Positions 1 to 8,175 of a DNA stretch of 64,000 nt are shown in pieces. Origin of the DNA: Nocardia sp. NBC_01730 (GTDB taxonomy: Bacteria > Actinomycetota > Actinomycetes > Mycobacteriales > Mycobacteriaceae); NCBI RefSeq assembly GCF_035920445.1, contig NZ_CP109162.1, positions 5,828,001-5,892,000 on the forward strand. Reading direction: 5' to 3'. Both the position numbers and the translations under genes were made by a program. The notes beneath the pieces are model-generated. The model ran no database searches. It was not told the DNA's origin and was given only the letters and a program-made list of their open reading frames with translations. The stretch's first letter is position 1; every line of letters starts with the position of its first letter.

Positions 1-381
1 CTCGAGGCAGATCAGCGCCGTCTCCCCGGCCGACGGCGTGATCGCGAATTCGGCTGCCACGGTGCCGTTCTCGGACAGCGTCGCGGTCACCGGCCCGAGC
101 CCTTCCGCGCGCGCGGGCGCGGCAGGGTCGGCGCTGACCACCAGCAGCACGGCCTCGGCGTCGGCACGCACTTCGGCGAGGGTCACCGTGACCTCGTCGG
201 CGGCCAGCACGACCCCCGCCGTGGCGGGCTGGTTGTAGAAGACGAAATCGTCGCCGGAGAACACCTTCAGGTTCTCCGCGACCACCAGCGCGGAAACATC
301 GAGGGCAGCCCCGGCTTTCGCACTGAACCGAACGACATCGCCGGTCAACGGTATGTTCTGACCGGCCTTCAGCTGAATCAC
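1..381 (-). CDS. TerD-family protein, C-terminus cut by window edge
   Basis: The minus-strand frame opens with GTG at 381, with AAGG about 8 bases upstream, and runs off the left end. The visible 127 residues start VIQLKAGQNIPLTGDVVRFS and contain DDFVFYNQP, the usual TerD-domain signature (compare DFVFFNQP in the next gene). TerD domains are calcium-binding beta-sandwich folds used in chemical stress and tellurite response. It lies 33 bp downstream of the two-domain TerD gene on the same strand, so the two are probably co-transcribed. The missing C-terminus prevents deciding whether this is a single- or multi-domain protein. Confidence 0.8.
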   Translation of the reverse strand, partial: MIQLKAGQNIPLTGDVVRFSAKAGAALDVSALVVAENLKVFSGDDFVFYNQPATAGVVLAADEVTVTLAEVRADAEAVLLVVSADPAAPARAEGLGPVTATLSENGTVAAEFAITPSAGETALICLE

Positions 382-414
382 GTTGTCTGCCTTAGCTGTT
401 CGCGCCGCCCACGG

Positions 415-1797
415 TCAACCGTTCACGAGGAACCGGCCGAGCTGCGGCACCGCCTCACCGGGATGCTTGGCCTGGATGCCCTCGCCGAGCGCCTGCAGTT
501 TCCAGTCGTTGCCCACCCGGAACAGCTTGGCCATCGCCATCCCGGTGAACGGCATGCCGCCCGCCAGCGTGTACCTGGCCAGTTCACCGTTGTTGACGCC
601 GTCGACCAAACGGCAGAACGCATTCTGCACCTGTTCGAAGGTGTGGCCCTTGTAGGAGGTCACGACGAACACCAGCGTGGTCACGTGCGCCGGGATGCGG
701 GTCAGGTCGACCAGGATCACCTCGTCGTCGCCCTCACCCTCACCGGTGAGGTTGTCGCCCTGGTGGCGGATCGAGCCGTCCTTGGAGATCAGCTGGCCGT
801 AGTAGGCGACGTCCACCGGGTTCATGTCGGCGAACAGGATGACCGCCGCGTCGAGGTCGATGTCGACCGTGCGGTTGCCGAACATGCCGCGGCTGCGCAC
901 CGGGTCCCAGCCGAGACCCATCTTGACGAAGGTCAGCGCGTTGCCCTCCTTGCGGAGGGTGACCCGCTGGCCTTTGACCAGGCTGACCGCGCGGTCCTTG
1001 CTCAAACTGACCTCGGCCGGTGGCTGCTGCGGCACAGGCTGACCCGGAGGTGGGTAACCGGCTCCCGAACCCGGCGGCGGCGGGTAACCCGGACCGGGGG
1101 GAGGGTAGCCGGGACCGCCCTGCGGCGGGTGACCGGGACCGGGCGGCGGCGGGTACGCACCGGGCGGCCCGTACTGGGGAGTCTGCTGCTGCGTCGGGTA
1201 AGCCGGGGTGGTCGGCGGCGGGTAGGCCGGCGGCTGCTGCGGAGGCGGCGGGGCCTGCGCGGGCTGCGGGGCCTGCGCGGCCTGCGCGGGTGCGTCGTCG
1301 ACGGATACGCCGTGGTCGGTGACCAGAGCGGCGAACCCACCCGCGTAGCCCTGCCCGACCGCGCGTACCTTCCACGCGCCCTGGCGTCGGTACAGTTCGA
1401 GCGCGATCACGATCGACTCGGCGTTCAGCCCGTCGATCCGGTACTCGTACAACCGATTACCGGCCGCGTCCGACACGATCGCGGTCGGCGCGGGAAAACG
1501 ACCGAAGTTGCTGTTCGTATCGTCCAGCGTGATCACCGCGCGGATCTGGTCGATATCGGCAGGCACCGCGTTCAACGACACCGCGAGCGACGCGGGCTGT
1601 CCGGCGGGCGCGGGCTGCAGGTTCACGCCAGGGCCGGTCGGCTGGTTGAAGAAGACGAAGTCCGCGTCGGAACGGACCTTGCCGCGCTCGGTGACCAATA
1701 GCGCGGACAGATCCGCGGGCGCTGTGAGCTGGATGGAGATCACCACGTCGTTCATGGCCAGCGGACCGTTCTGACCCTTGGCGAGTGTTGCGGACAA
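415..1797 (-). CDS. Two-domain TerD protein with proline-rich linker
   Basis: This 460-residue protein has a TerD domain at about residues 1-170 (SDADFVFFNQP, LYRRQGAWKVRAVGQGY), a Pro/Gly/Tyr/Gln-rich linker at about 175-260 (repeated GYPPPG-like units), and a second TerD domain to the end with DIDLDAAVILF and [12 protein letters not shown], the acidic calcium-binding stretch. I chose TTG at 1797 because GAAGGG lies five bases upstream and the protein then begins LSATLAKGQN, like other TerD N-termini; the open frame extends further but that part is low-quality. The linker resembles those of surface-tethering or low-complexity scaffold proteins. It is divergent from the AIM24 genes and probably shares their promoter region. 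Confidence 0.88.
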   Translation of the reverse strand: MSATLAKGQNGPLAMNDVVISIQLTAPADLSALLVTERGKVRSDADFVFFNQPTGPGVNLQPAPAGQPASLAVSLNAVPADIDQIRAVITLDDTNSNFGRFPAPTAIVSDAAGNRLYEYRIDGLNAESIVIALELYRRQGAWKVRAVGQGYAGGFAALVTDHGVSVDDAPAQAAQAPQPAQAPPPPQQPPAYPPPTTPAYPTQQQTPQYGPPGAYPPPPGPGHPPQGGPGYPPPGPGYPPPPGSGAGYPPPGQPVPQQPPAEVSLSKDRAVSLVKGQRVTLRKEGNALTFVKMGLGWDPVRSRGMFGNRTVDIDLDAAVILFADMNPVDVAYYGQLISKDGSIRHQGDNLTGEGEGDDEVILVDLTRIPAHVTTLVFVVTSYKGHTFEQVQNAFCRLVDGVNNGELARYTLAGGMPFTGMAMAKLFRVGNDWKLQALGEGIQAKHPGEAVPQLGRFLVNG

Positions 1798-1983
1798 GTT
1801 CGACCCTTCGCTTGTCGGTGCGTTCGCCTGACACTCTACGAGAAACGCGCTTCCCGCCGCTCGTAGGTAACGGCCGCGATGGTCGGATACCCGCCGAAAT
1901 GATCGGTTAGTGTGACGGCACGCAGATGCAGTACGGCAATCACATCCGTGTTCGGCGATCGAGACAGAAGGCAAGACACCCTC

Positions 1984-2607
1984 ATGGCGCAATTGTTCGA
2001 ACAATCGAAGAAGGTGATCGAGGCTCACCTTGCCGGAACCAGCCTCCGCGCGATCTCCGGTTCGATGATCGCCTACGAAGGCAATGTGCAGTTCAAGACG
2101 GCCGGTTTCGGCGGAGGCGACGGAGTGCTCGCCGGCCTCAAGCGGCGGGCCACCGGCGAGAAGCTGTCGCTGATGGAGTGCTCCGGCCACGGCAGGGTCT
2201 TCTTCGCGGTGAACGGCCAGCATGTCACGGTGGTCGACCTGAACAACGAGACACTCCAAGTGGAGTCGCAGCAGCTGCTGGCTTTTGTCGGGAATCTACG
2301 CACCGACGTGCGCTTCGCCGGTCTGCGGGGCGCGTCCAGCGGCCAGGGCTTGTTCACCACCACCGTGTCCGGGCAGGGGCAGGTCGCGCTGCTCGCGGCG
2401 GGCGGACCGCTCATCCACCTGGAGGTGTCGCCGCAGTATCCACTGGTGGTGGACCCGGACGCGTTCGTAGCCGCGCGGGGCAACCTCAACCAGTCGTTCG
2501 TCACCGACATCTCGTGGCGGACCGCGATCGGCCAGGGTGCGGGCGAGGCGTTCTCGCTGCGCTGGGACGGTCAGGGTGTGGTGTTGATCCAGCCGGCGGA
2601 ACGGTAG
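1984..2607 (+). CDS. AIM24-family protein (first of three)
   Basis: This 207-residue protein of the AIM24 (formerly DUF124) beta-helix family begins MAQLFEQSKKVIEA. Family features visible are IAYEGNVQFKTAG, the glycine-rich GQGLFTTTVSGQGQVALLA and the terminal SLRWDGQGVVLIQPAER. AIM24 proteins in bacteria commonly sit beside TerD genes, but their biochemical activity is not established. ATG at 1984 is preferred over an upstream extension because homology begins there. The next AIM24 gene starts 8 bp after the stop, so this is the first gene of a three-gene AIM24 operon. Confidence 0.85.
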   Translation: MAQLFEQSKKVIEAHLAGTSLRAISGSMIAYEGNVQFKTAGFGGGDGVLAGLKRRATGEKLSLMECSGHGRVFFAVNGQHVTVVDLNNETLQVESQQLLAFVGNLRTDVRFAGLRGASSGQGLFTTTVSGQGQVALLAAGGPLIHLEVSPQYPLVVDPDAFVAARGNLNQSFVTDISWRTAIGQGAGEAFSLRWDGQGVVLIQPAER

Positions 2608-2615
2608 GGCGAGCG

Positions 2616-3365
2616 ATGTTCGAGAAGGTCAACGGCAAAGTCGTCAAGGTCGACGTCGGGATGGCGGGCGGCGTGGTCGCTCGAAATGGCGCGATGCTCT
2701 TCTACACCGGCGACGTTTCCTTTGCTCCGCATCAGGTGCCGGGCGCCCAGGGGATGGGCGGCATGGGTGGGCTGATGCGGATGGCCGGGCGCGCGATGGC
2801 GGGCGAGCACGAGCGCACCATGCTGGCGCAGGGGACCGGCGAGGTGCATTACGGGTTCGCGGGCCTGGAAGTGCACGTGGTGCATATGCAGCAGGGCGCG
2901 ACGCTGCGTGTCGAGGCCTCGCGACTGTTGGCCAATACTGCCGGGTTGCAGAGTTCGGTTGTCTCCGTGATGAGTTCGGGCGGCGGAGGCGGAGGCGGAG
3001 GCGGAGGCGGAGGCGGAGGCCTGATGGGAGCACTGCGCGGTGCCGCGACCGGTGCGTTGACCGGCCAGGGCATGTTCACCACACAGCTGTCCGGGCCGGG
3101 CGCCGCGGTGCTGCTGGCGCACGGCGGCTTCCTGGAACTGCAAGTGGGCGGTCCGCTCGGCTCATCTGGGGGACACCCCCAGAACCCCGGGCAGATCGTA
3201 GTCGACCCGCAGGCCTTCGTCGCCGCGTACGGCAACGTGCAAACCGAGCTGAAGACGGCCCTCAGCTGGCGCGACGCGGTCGGCCGCGGTTCGGGCGAGG
3301 CGATGCAGTTGCATTGCGCCGGACAGGGCGTCGTCTACGTTCAGGCCTCCGAAGAGAAGTTGTGA
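2616..3365 (+). CDS. AIM24-family protein with polyglycine loop (second of three)
   Basis: This 249-residue AIM24-family protein begins MFEKVNGKVVKVDVGMAGG. Compared with its neighbours it carries two insertions. One is a 14-residue glycine run encoded by GGAGGC hexamers (about 2979-3020). The other is a short SSGGHPQNPG segment encoded by a perfect hairpin (3166-3182). Conserved AIM24 stretches flank both: GQGMFTTQLSGPGAAVLLA before and VVDPQAFVAAYGN after. The start is eight bases after the preceding stop, with GGGCGAGC upstream. It is probably translated as part of the AIM24 operon and may work as a hetero-oligomer with the other two copies; that is inference. Confidence 0.85.
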   Translation: MFEKVNGKVVKVDVGMAGGVVARNGAMLFYTGDVSFAPHQVPGAQGMGGMGGLMRMAGRAMAGEHERTMLAQGTGEVHYGFAGLEVHVVHMQQGATLRVEASRLLANTAGLQSSVVSVMSSGGGGGGGGGGGGGGLMGALRGAATGALTGQGMFTTQLSGPGAAVLLAHGGFLELQVGGPLGSSGGHPQNPGQIVVDPQAFVAAYGNVQTELKTALSWRDAVGRGSGEAMQLHCAGQGVVYVQASEEKL

Positions 3366-3367
3366 CC

Positions 3368-3439
3368 ATGAGTGAGCGAATCATCAACACAGCGCCCATC
3401 GGCATGCCGGCGCCGAGCGTCGGCGAGGCGGAGTCATGA
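3368..3439 (+). CDS. Possible 23-residue short ORF before third AIM24 gene
   Basis: ATG at 3368, two bases after the preceding stop, opens a 23-codon frame (MSERIINTAPIGMPAPSVGE plus three residues). Its TGA overlaps the ATG of the third AIM24 gene in an ATGA arrangement. The tight spacing on both sides suggests translational coupling across what would otherwise be a 70-bp gap. It could be a coupling peptide or an accident of frame. No homology is recognised. Confidence 0.35.
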   Translation: MSERIINTAPIGMPAPSVGEAES

Positions 3440-4200
3440 CCCAGATCCTCAATCCCATGAATCTCGGTGAGAGCGACAACATCCCGGGAAACAGCTACGC
3501 ATATTGCATCGACCTGAACAAACCGTGGTTCATGCGCAAAGGCGCGATGATCGCCTACTACGGCGACATGCGGTTCCAGATGCTCACCCACGGGCTGCAG
3601 GGCGGCCTGCTGCACATGGTGTCGCAACAGTTCTCCGCACCACTGTTCACCGGGGACTACGTCGTCGCCGAGGGGCACGGCAAGCTGATCATCGGCGACC
3701 GCGGCTACGACATCAATTCCTATGACCTGGAGGACAACGGCAACCTGACCATTCGGGCGGCGAACCTGCTCGCGTTCGAGCCGGGCCTGTCGCTGAACCA
3801 GTCCATCGTGCCCGGCTTCCTCACCCTCATCGGCACCGGCAAGTTCCTCGCCTCGTCCAACGGGCCGGTCATATTCGCCGAGCCGCCGCTGCGCGTCGAC
3901 CCGGAATCGCTGGTCGGATGGGCGGATTGCCCCTCTCCCAGCCACCATTACGACCAGCGATGGGTCTCCAACTTCCTGGCCGCGGGTGCGGCGGCCTTCG
4001 GCGCGAACTCCGGCGAGGAGCGCCAGTTCGACTTCACCGGCGCGGGCACCGTGCTGATCCAGTCCAGTGAGAAGGTGCTCAGCGACTCGATGCTGGTGCG
4101 CACCATCGAGGGGCAGATCCAGAGCGGCATCACCGTCGGCGGCCTGCAACGACTGCAAGGGATCATCACCCAGCAGTTGGGTGCGCAGCAGCAGTACTGA
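3436..4200 (+). CDS. AIM24-family protein (third of three)
   Basis: This 254-residue AIM24-family protein begins MTQILNPMNLGESDNIPGNS and includes YCIDLNKPWFMRKGAMIAYYGDM, IIGDRGYDINSYDL and the closing QFDFTGAGTVLIQSSE. It resembles the other two copies most in the terminal beta-strands. It ends the AIM24 operon, followed by about 540 bp without a gene. Three adjacent AIM24 paralogues beside TerD genes is a recurring actinobacterial arrangement, and a membrane- or envelope-stress function is usually inferred. No catalytic residues are evident. Confidence 0.87.
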   Translation: MTQILNPMNLGESDNIPGNSYAYCIDLNKPWFMRKGAMIAYYGDMRFQMLTHGLQGGLLHMVSQQFSAPLFTGDYVVAEGHGKLIIGDRGYDINSYDLEDNGNLTIRAANLLAFEPGLSLNQSIVPGFLTLIGTGKFLASSNGPVIFAEPPLRVDPESLVGWADCPSPSHHYDQRWVSNFLAAGAAAFGANSGEERQFDFTGAGTVLIQSSEKVLSDSMLVRTIEGQIQSGITVGGLQRLQGIITQQLGAQQQY

Positions 4201-4736
4201 TTCCGGCTTAGAACCGCGCCAGCGTATCGCTGGACGGATCACCCACGGACAGCGAAGGGTTCGCGACGACAAGATGAAATCATCTCGACGCGTGCCGGAC
4301 GGAGTCGCGGTCGGCGGAGAATCGAGACATGGCCGACTTGGCGCTTGCGTCGCAGCGTCGCACGGCGCTCACCTCCTATCAGGAGGCGGGCGGCCCCCAT
4401 ATCGCGAGGTCACCGAAATACGTGGGGTTGAGTCGTACCGGAAGCTCGAGCGGCCGCAGGTGAGGAACTGCGGGGTGTAGGGGAAATGTTCCGGATCGCG
4501 CGCAAGCCTCAACCGCAAACGCGCCGATCTGTTGTGGATCTGGTGGCCGAACTCGGCGTGGCGCTGGCTGTGCTGACATCGGTGTGAATCCTTTGGTGAT
4601 GTCTGGTCCTCTCATAGTTGTGCCGACAACCGGGTCGGCACAGATCGAGGAGGTCGTTGTGATCGTTGCCGCTATCGCCGTCGTTGCAGTGTTGCGCGGT
4701 GGGCGTTTCGGTCGCGAGGATCTCCTTGTTGACCTA
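4201..4736. other. Gene-free stretch with two small hairpins
   Basis: I see no convincing gene between the third AIM24 gene and the TetR stop codon. It contains a 6-bp inverted repeat CCTCCT/AGGAGG (4372-4386) and an 8-bp perfect hairpin GTGCCGAC/GTCGGCAC (4620-4641). The latter could act as a terminator for the convergent TetR gene. The longer open frames here lack domain-like sequence. Confidence 0.5.
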
Positions 4737-5375
4737 TTAGGTCGCGGTGATCGTCCCTTGGGAGGCATGGCTGTCGGGCTGGGGATCGCGGAGGTCGGCG
4801 GCGTCGAGGAGGGTGGCGGCGGTTGTGACGGCGAGGCCGTCGAGATCGTGTGCTTGGACGACCGAGCGGGCGCTGGCTCCGTCGAATACGAGGGTGAGTT
4901 GTCGGGCCAGTTCGGTGGGGTCGTGGGCGCCGCCACGCTCGGCCTCATGCTGGAAGAACGAGGTCAGTCCGTCCTTCTGTCGTCGGGCGACCTGACTCGC
5001 CGGGTGCTCGGGTGATTTGAGTTGGACCGACGCCGCGACGTAGGGGCATCCGCGAAAACCCTGGACCGGTTCCAGGACTTCCAATCGTTGGAAGACGTGC
5101 AGGATCCGCGCCCGCGGCCCTCGGGCGTCGTCGTCGGCCGGTAGCAGGGCGGTCCGATAGTCGGGCGCGATGCGTTCCAGGCTGGCGGCCACGAGTTCAT
5201 CTTTGCTGTTGAACAGCTGGTACATCGAACGCTTGGACACACCGGCGGCTTTGCACAAGGTGTCGACGCCGACGTGGACGCCCTGGTCGTAGAACAGTTG
5301 CGCCGCCGCGTCGAGCAAACGGTCGCGGGTCGAGGCAGCACCGGTTGGTGCCGCAGGCGGTGTGGGGTCGGACAT
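4737..5375 (-). CDS. TetR-family transcriptional repressor
   Basis: This 212-residue regulator begins MSDPTPPAAPTGAASTRDRL. The N-terminal helix-turn-helix spans about residues 15-65 (LFYDQGVHVGVDTLCKAAGV, then SKRSMYQLFNSKDELV), typical of TetR proteins. The rest is an all-helical ligand-binding domain with GFRGCPYVAAS, a motif seen in TetR regulators of reactive-carbonyl and short-chain dehydrogenase genes. It is divergent from the SDR gene at 5463, and a long inverted repeat lies between them at 5407-5447. It most likely represses that cassette, and perhaps itself, until an electrophile or lipophilic ligand binds. Confidence 0.92.
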   Translation of the reverse strand: MSDPTPPAAPTGAASTRDRLLDAAAQLFYDQGVHVGVDTLCKAAGVSKRSMYQLFNSKDELVAASLERIAPDYRTALLPADDDARGPRARILHVFQRLEVLEPVQGFRGCPYVAASVQLKSPEHPASQVARRQKDGLTSFFQHEAERGGAHDPTELARQLTLVFDGASARSVVQAHDLDGLAVTTAATLLDAADLRDPQPDSHASQGTITAT

Positions 5376-5406
5376 GAATCTCAGATTACCTACGCCCTTG
5401 CATTTT

Positions 5407-5447
5407 GGAAACCGATCTGTTTATTCTGAGGAAACAGATCAGTTTCC
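5407..5447 (+). promoter_or_regulatory. Putative TetR operator
   Basis: Two 16-bp arms, GGAAACCGATCTGTTT (5407-5422) and AAACAGATCAGTTTCC (5432-5447), form an inverted repeat with one mismatch and a 9-bp spacer. It lies between the TetR start (5375) and the SDR start (5463), immediately upstream of the SDR ribosome binding site, as expected for a repressor site. Confidence 0.75.
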
Positions 5448-5462
5448 GAGGGAGTAGGGCGT

Positions 5463-6173
5463 ATGACCAGCATCAAAGATTCGGTAGCACTTGTGACCGG
5501 CGGCAGCCGCGGCATCGGCAAGGCATTGGTGGAACAGCTCTACGCGCGGGGTGCCGCCAAGGTTTACGCCACCGCCCGCGACCCGCGAACCATCACGCAC
5601 CCGGACGTGATCCCGCTCGCGCTGGAACTCACCGATCCTGCCGCCGCGGCGGCGTTGGCCGAGAAGACACCCGACGTGACGATCCTGATCAACAATGCCG
5701 GTGTCGCGTTCGGCTCCTCGTTCCTCGACTCGCCGATCGCCGATATCCGCCGCGAATTCGACATCAACTTCTTCGGGTCACTGCACGTCACCCGCGCCGT
5801 CGCACCGATCCTGGAACGCAACGGCGGCGGCCACATCCTGACCATTCACTCGGTGCTGTCCTGGCTCGCGGTCCCCGGCACCGACGCCTACGGTGCGTCC
5901 AAGGCGGCACTGTGGTCACAGACCAACGCGCTACGACTGGCACTGCGCCCGCGCGGTATCGGCGTCACCGGATTGCATGTCGGCTACGTCGACACCGACC
6001 TTGCCGCCGGGGTCACCGCCCCCAAGACCTCCCCGTACAGCGTCGCGACCCAAGCCCTGGACGGCATCGAGGCCGACGCCCTCGAAGTCATCGCCGACGA
6101 CCTGACGCAACAGGTCAAAGCCGGACTCGCCGCCGACCCTGCGGTCCTCTACCCCCAAGTCGCCGCCGAGTAG
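5463..6173 (+). CDS. SDR-family oxidoreductase
   Basis: This 236-residue short-chain dehydrogenase/reductase has the NAD(P)-binding TGGSRGIG at residues 14-21, NNAG near 79, a catalytic serine in HSVLSW and the YGASK catalytic Tyr-Lys pair. These are all the elements for an active enzyme. It has a strong GAGGGAG ribosome binding site and follows the TetR operator directly. It heads a cassette with a second SDR and an alpha/beta hydrolase, which points to reduction or oxidation of a small carbonyl/alcohol substrate followed by hydrolysis. Substrate unknown. Confidence 0.9.
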   Translation: MTSIKDSVALVTGGSRGIGKALVEQLYARGAAKVYATARDPRTITHPDVIPLALELTDPAAAAALAEKTPDVTILINNAGVAFGSSFLDSPIADIRREFDINFFGSLHVTRAVAPILERNGGGHILTIHSVLSWLAVPGTDAYGASKAALWSQTNALRLALRPRGIGVTGLHVGYVDTDLAAGVTAPKTSPYSVATQALDGIEADALEVIADDLTQQVKAGLAADPAVLYPQVAAE

Positions 6174-6279
6174 CGGAAGACGGGCAGCCGTCACTACGGC
6201 GGCACAACATGCTGCCCCCAGCCACCGCGGCACACCGACCTCGAGACCTAACCGACAATCCCCCAAATCAGGAGTTTCC

Positions 6280-7092
6280 ATGACCACCACACGCCCCGTA
6301 GCCCTCGTGACCGGCGCATCCTCCGGGATCGGCAAAGCAGCCGCCCTCGCCCTCGTCGACGCCGGATTCCAGGTGATCGGAACCAGTCGCAACACCGCAA
6401 AACTCACCCCACCCGACGGGGTCACCTTCCTCGACCTCGACGTCGCCAGCGACGCATCGGTCACCGCCCTGGTCGGGCAGGTGATCCACCAGTTCGGCCG
6501 GATCGACATCTTGGTCAACAACGCCGGTATCGGCTCCGCGGGCGCGGCCGAGGAAAGCTCGGTGGCCCAAGCGCGCAATGTCTTCGACATCAACGTCTTC
6601 GGCGTCATTCGCATGACGAACGCTGTCCTACCACATATGCGCGCCGCCGGCAGCGGACGCATCGTCAACATCTCCTCCATCGTCGGATTCATGCCGCAGC
6701 CCTATATGGCCGTCTACGCCGCCTCCAAGCATGCGGTCGAGGGCTACTCCGAATCCCTCGACCACGAGGTTCGCGAGTACGGCGTCCGGGTCCTGCTCAT
6801 CGAACCGGCTTGGACCAGTACGGCGTTCGACGCGAACAGCGTGCAACCCGACCAGCCGCTGCAGGTCTACGCCGCGCATCGGCAGGTCTTCGAGGAATAC
6901 ATGGCCGACGCGGTCAAGGGCGGCGACGATCCGGCCCTGGTCGCCAAGGCAGTCGTCGCCGCAGCCACCGACACCAAGCCGAAACTGCGTTATCCCATAG
7001 GCCAGACCGCTCGCGTCAGCACCATGCGCCGAATCGTGCCCGCCCGAATGTTCGACCAGCAGCTGCGCAAGCTCAACCGGCTCCCCGCCTGA
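6280..7092 (+). CDS. SDR-family oxidoreductase
   Basis: This 270-residue classical SDR has TGASSGIGKAAALAL at the N-terminus, NNAGIGSAGAAEESS, NISSIVG and YAASKHAVEGYSESL, so cofactor and catalytic motifs are intact. The AGGAG ribosome binding site ends a few bases before ATG 6280. The gap of about 100 bp from the previous SDR is ORF-free. The sequence type (QVIGTSRN, VLLIEPAW) resembles SDRs annotated as acting on steroids, retinoid-like lipids or long-chain carbonyls, but I cannot assign a substrate. Confidence 0.9.
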   Translation: MTTTRPVALVTGASSGIGKAAALALVDAGFQVIGTSRNTAKLTPPDGVTFLDLDVASDASVTALVGQVIHQFGRIDILVNNAGIGSAGAAEESSVAQARNVFDINVFGVIRMTNAVLPHMRAAGSGRIVNISSIVGFMPQPYMAVYAASKHAVEGYSESLDHEVREYGVRVLLIEPAWTSTAFDANSVQPDQPLQVYAAHRQVFEEYMADAVKGGDDPALVAKAVVAAATDTKPKLRYPIGQTARVSTMRRIVPARMFDQQLRKLNRLPA

Positions 7093-7125
7093 CACGCCCA
7101 TCGCAATCAGAACGTGAGGCTCGCC

Positions 7126-7977
7126 ATGAGCGCCTATCTTTCCGACACCGTCGAGAACTCGACCGTGACCGGTCCCTCGGCCCGGTTCACCTACCGACGC
7201 ACCGGCCCCCACGGCGGTATCCCACTGGTCCTGCTGAACCGCGTGCGCGCAACCATCGACTGGTGGGACCCGCAATTGCTGGACCACCTCGCCGCCGACC
7301 ACGACGTAATCGTGTTCGACGACATCGGCGTCGGCTACACCACTGGTGAACCACGCGACTGCATCGAGGGATTCGCCGACGGCGCAATAGAATTCATCGA
7401 GGCGCTCGGCCTGACCGAGGTCGACCTCCTCGGCTGGACACTGGGCGGCACCATCGCCCAGCGGATGGCCCTGCTGCGCCCCGACCTGGTCCGCAGGCTG
7501 GTACTGGCGGCGAGCAATCCCGGCGGTCAGGTGCCGGGCGCACCCGCCCCGAACGAGAAGGTGCTCGCCACCATGACCAAGCCGGAGGTCACCGGGGACG
7601 ACCTGGTGTATCTGTTCTTCCCAGAGACCGACGCCGGGCGCACTGCCGGGCACGAATACCTCGCCAGGGTCGCCACCCGGTTGACCACCAATAGGCCCGG
7701 CGTATCCGAAGTGGCGGCCAAGGGGCAGCTCACCGCGATCGGCAAGAACACATCGATCCCATTCCACCAGGTGCGAACGGACCTGAAGCAAATCGAGCAA
7801 CCGGTCCTGTATGCCACCGGCCTACGCGACGTAATGACCCCAGCCATGGTGTCCTACACCGCCGCCGAGCACACCGACAACGCCACCCTCCTCGGCTACA
7901 GCGACGCCGGCCACGCCTTCCTGTTCCAACACGCCGAAGCCTTCGCCATCCAGGTGACCAACTTCCTCACCAAGTGA
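7126..7977 (+). CDS. Alpha/beta-hydrolase-fold protein with Thr at the nucleophile position
   Basis: This 283-residue protein of the alpha/beta-hydrolase fold (MSAYLSDTVENSTVTGPSAR) has a nucleophile elbow reading LLGWTLGGTIAQ, where family members normally have GxSxG. A threonine therefore replaces the catalytic serine. The acid (GLRDVMTP) and histidine (DAGHAFLFQH) positions look conserved. ATG 7126 is chosen because GTGAGG lies just upstream; a GTG at 7114 is possible. It ends the TetR-controlled cassette. It may be a slow or non-hydrolytic member, a haloperoxidase-like enzyme, or ligand-binding only. Confidence 0.82.
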   Translation: MSAYLSDTVENSTVTGPSARFTYRRTGPHGGIPLVLLNRVRATIDWWDPQLLDHLAADHDVIVFDDIGVGYTTGEPRDCIEGFADGAIEFIEALGLTEVDLLGWTLGGTIAQRMALLRPDLVRRLVLAASNPGGQVPGAPAPNEKVLATMTKPEVTGDDLVYLFFPETDAGRTAGHEYLARVATRLTTNRPGVSEVAAKGQLTAIGKNTSIPFHQVRTDLKQIEQPVLYATGLRDVMTPAMVSYTAAEHTDNATLLGYSDAGHAFLFQHAEAFAIQVTNFLTK

Positions 7978-8175
7978 CACCACTCGCCCGCACGAGCCAA
8001 TCCATCTCAGCATGAGATCACCTCATTGCCCGGTGAACTGAGGGTTGAACAAGATCCAGTGGGATAGCGGCAAAGTCCTCTGAAGGGCGGGACAGCCCCT
8101 GCCAGGCGGGCGGGGCGGTCGTCCCGATATCGGTCGAATCAGGGACGACCGCCGGGCAGTCGCTTTCCACTCAGG

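Noticed and set aside
463..1701. 412-codon plus-strand frame
   Set aside because: Antisense to the two-domain TerD gene; long only because high GC content suppresses stop codons.
4361..4387. Short minus-strand ORF with a GGAGGT ribosome binding site (27 codons)
   Set aside because: It looks like a leader peptide start, but no minus-strand gene follows it.
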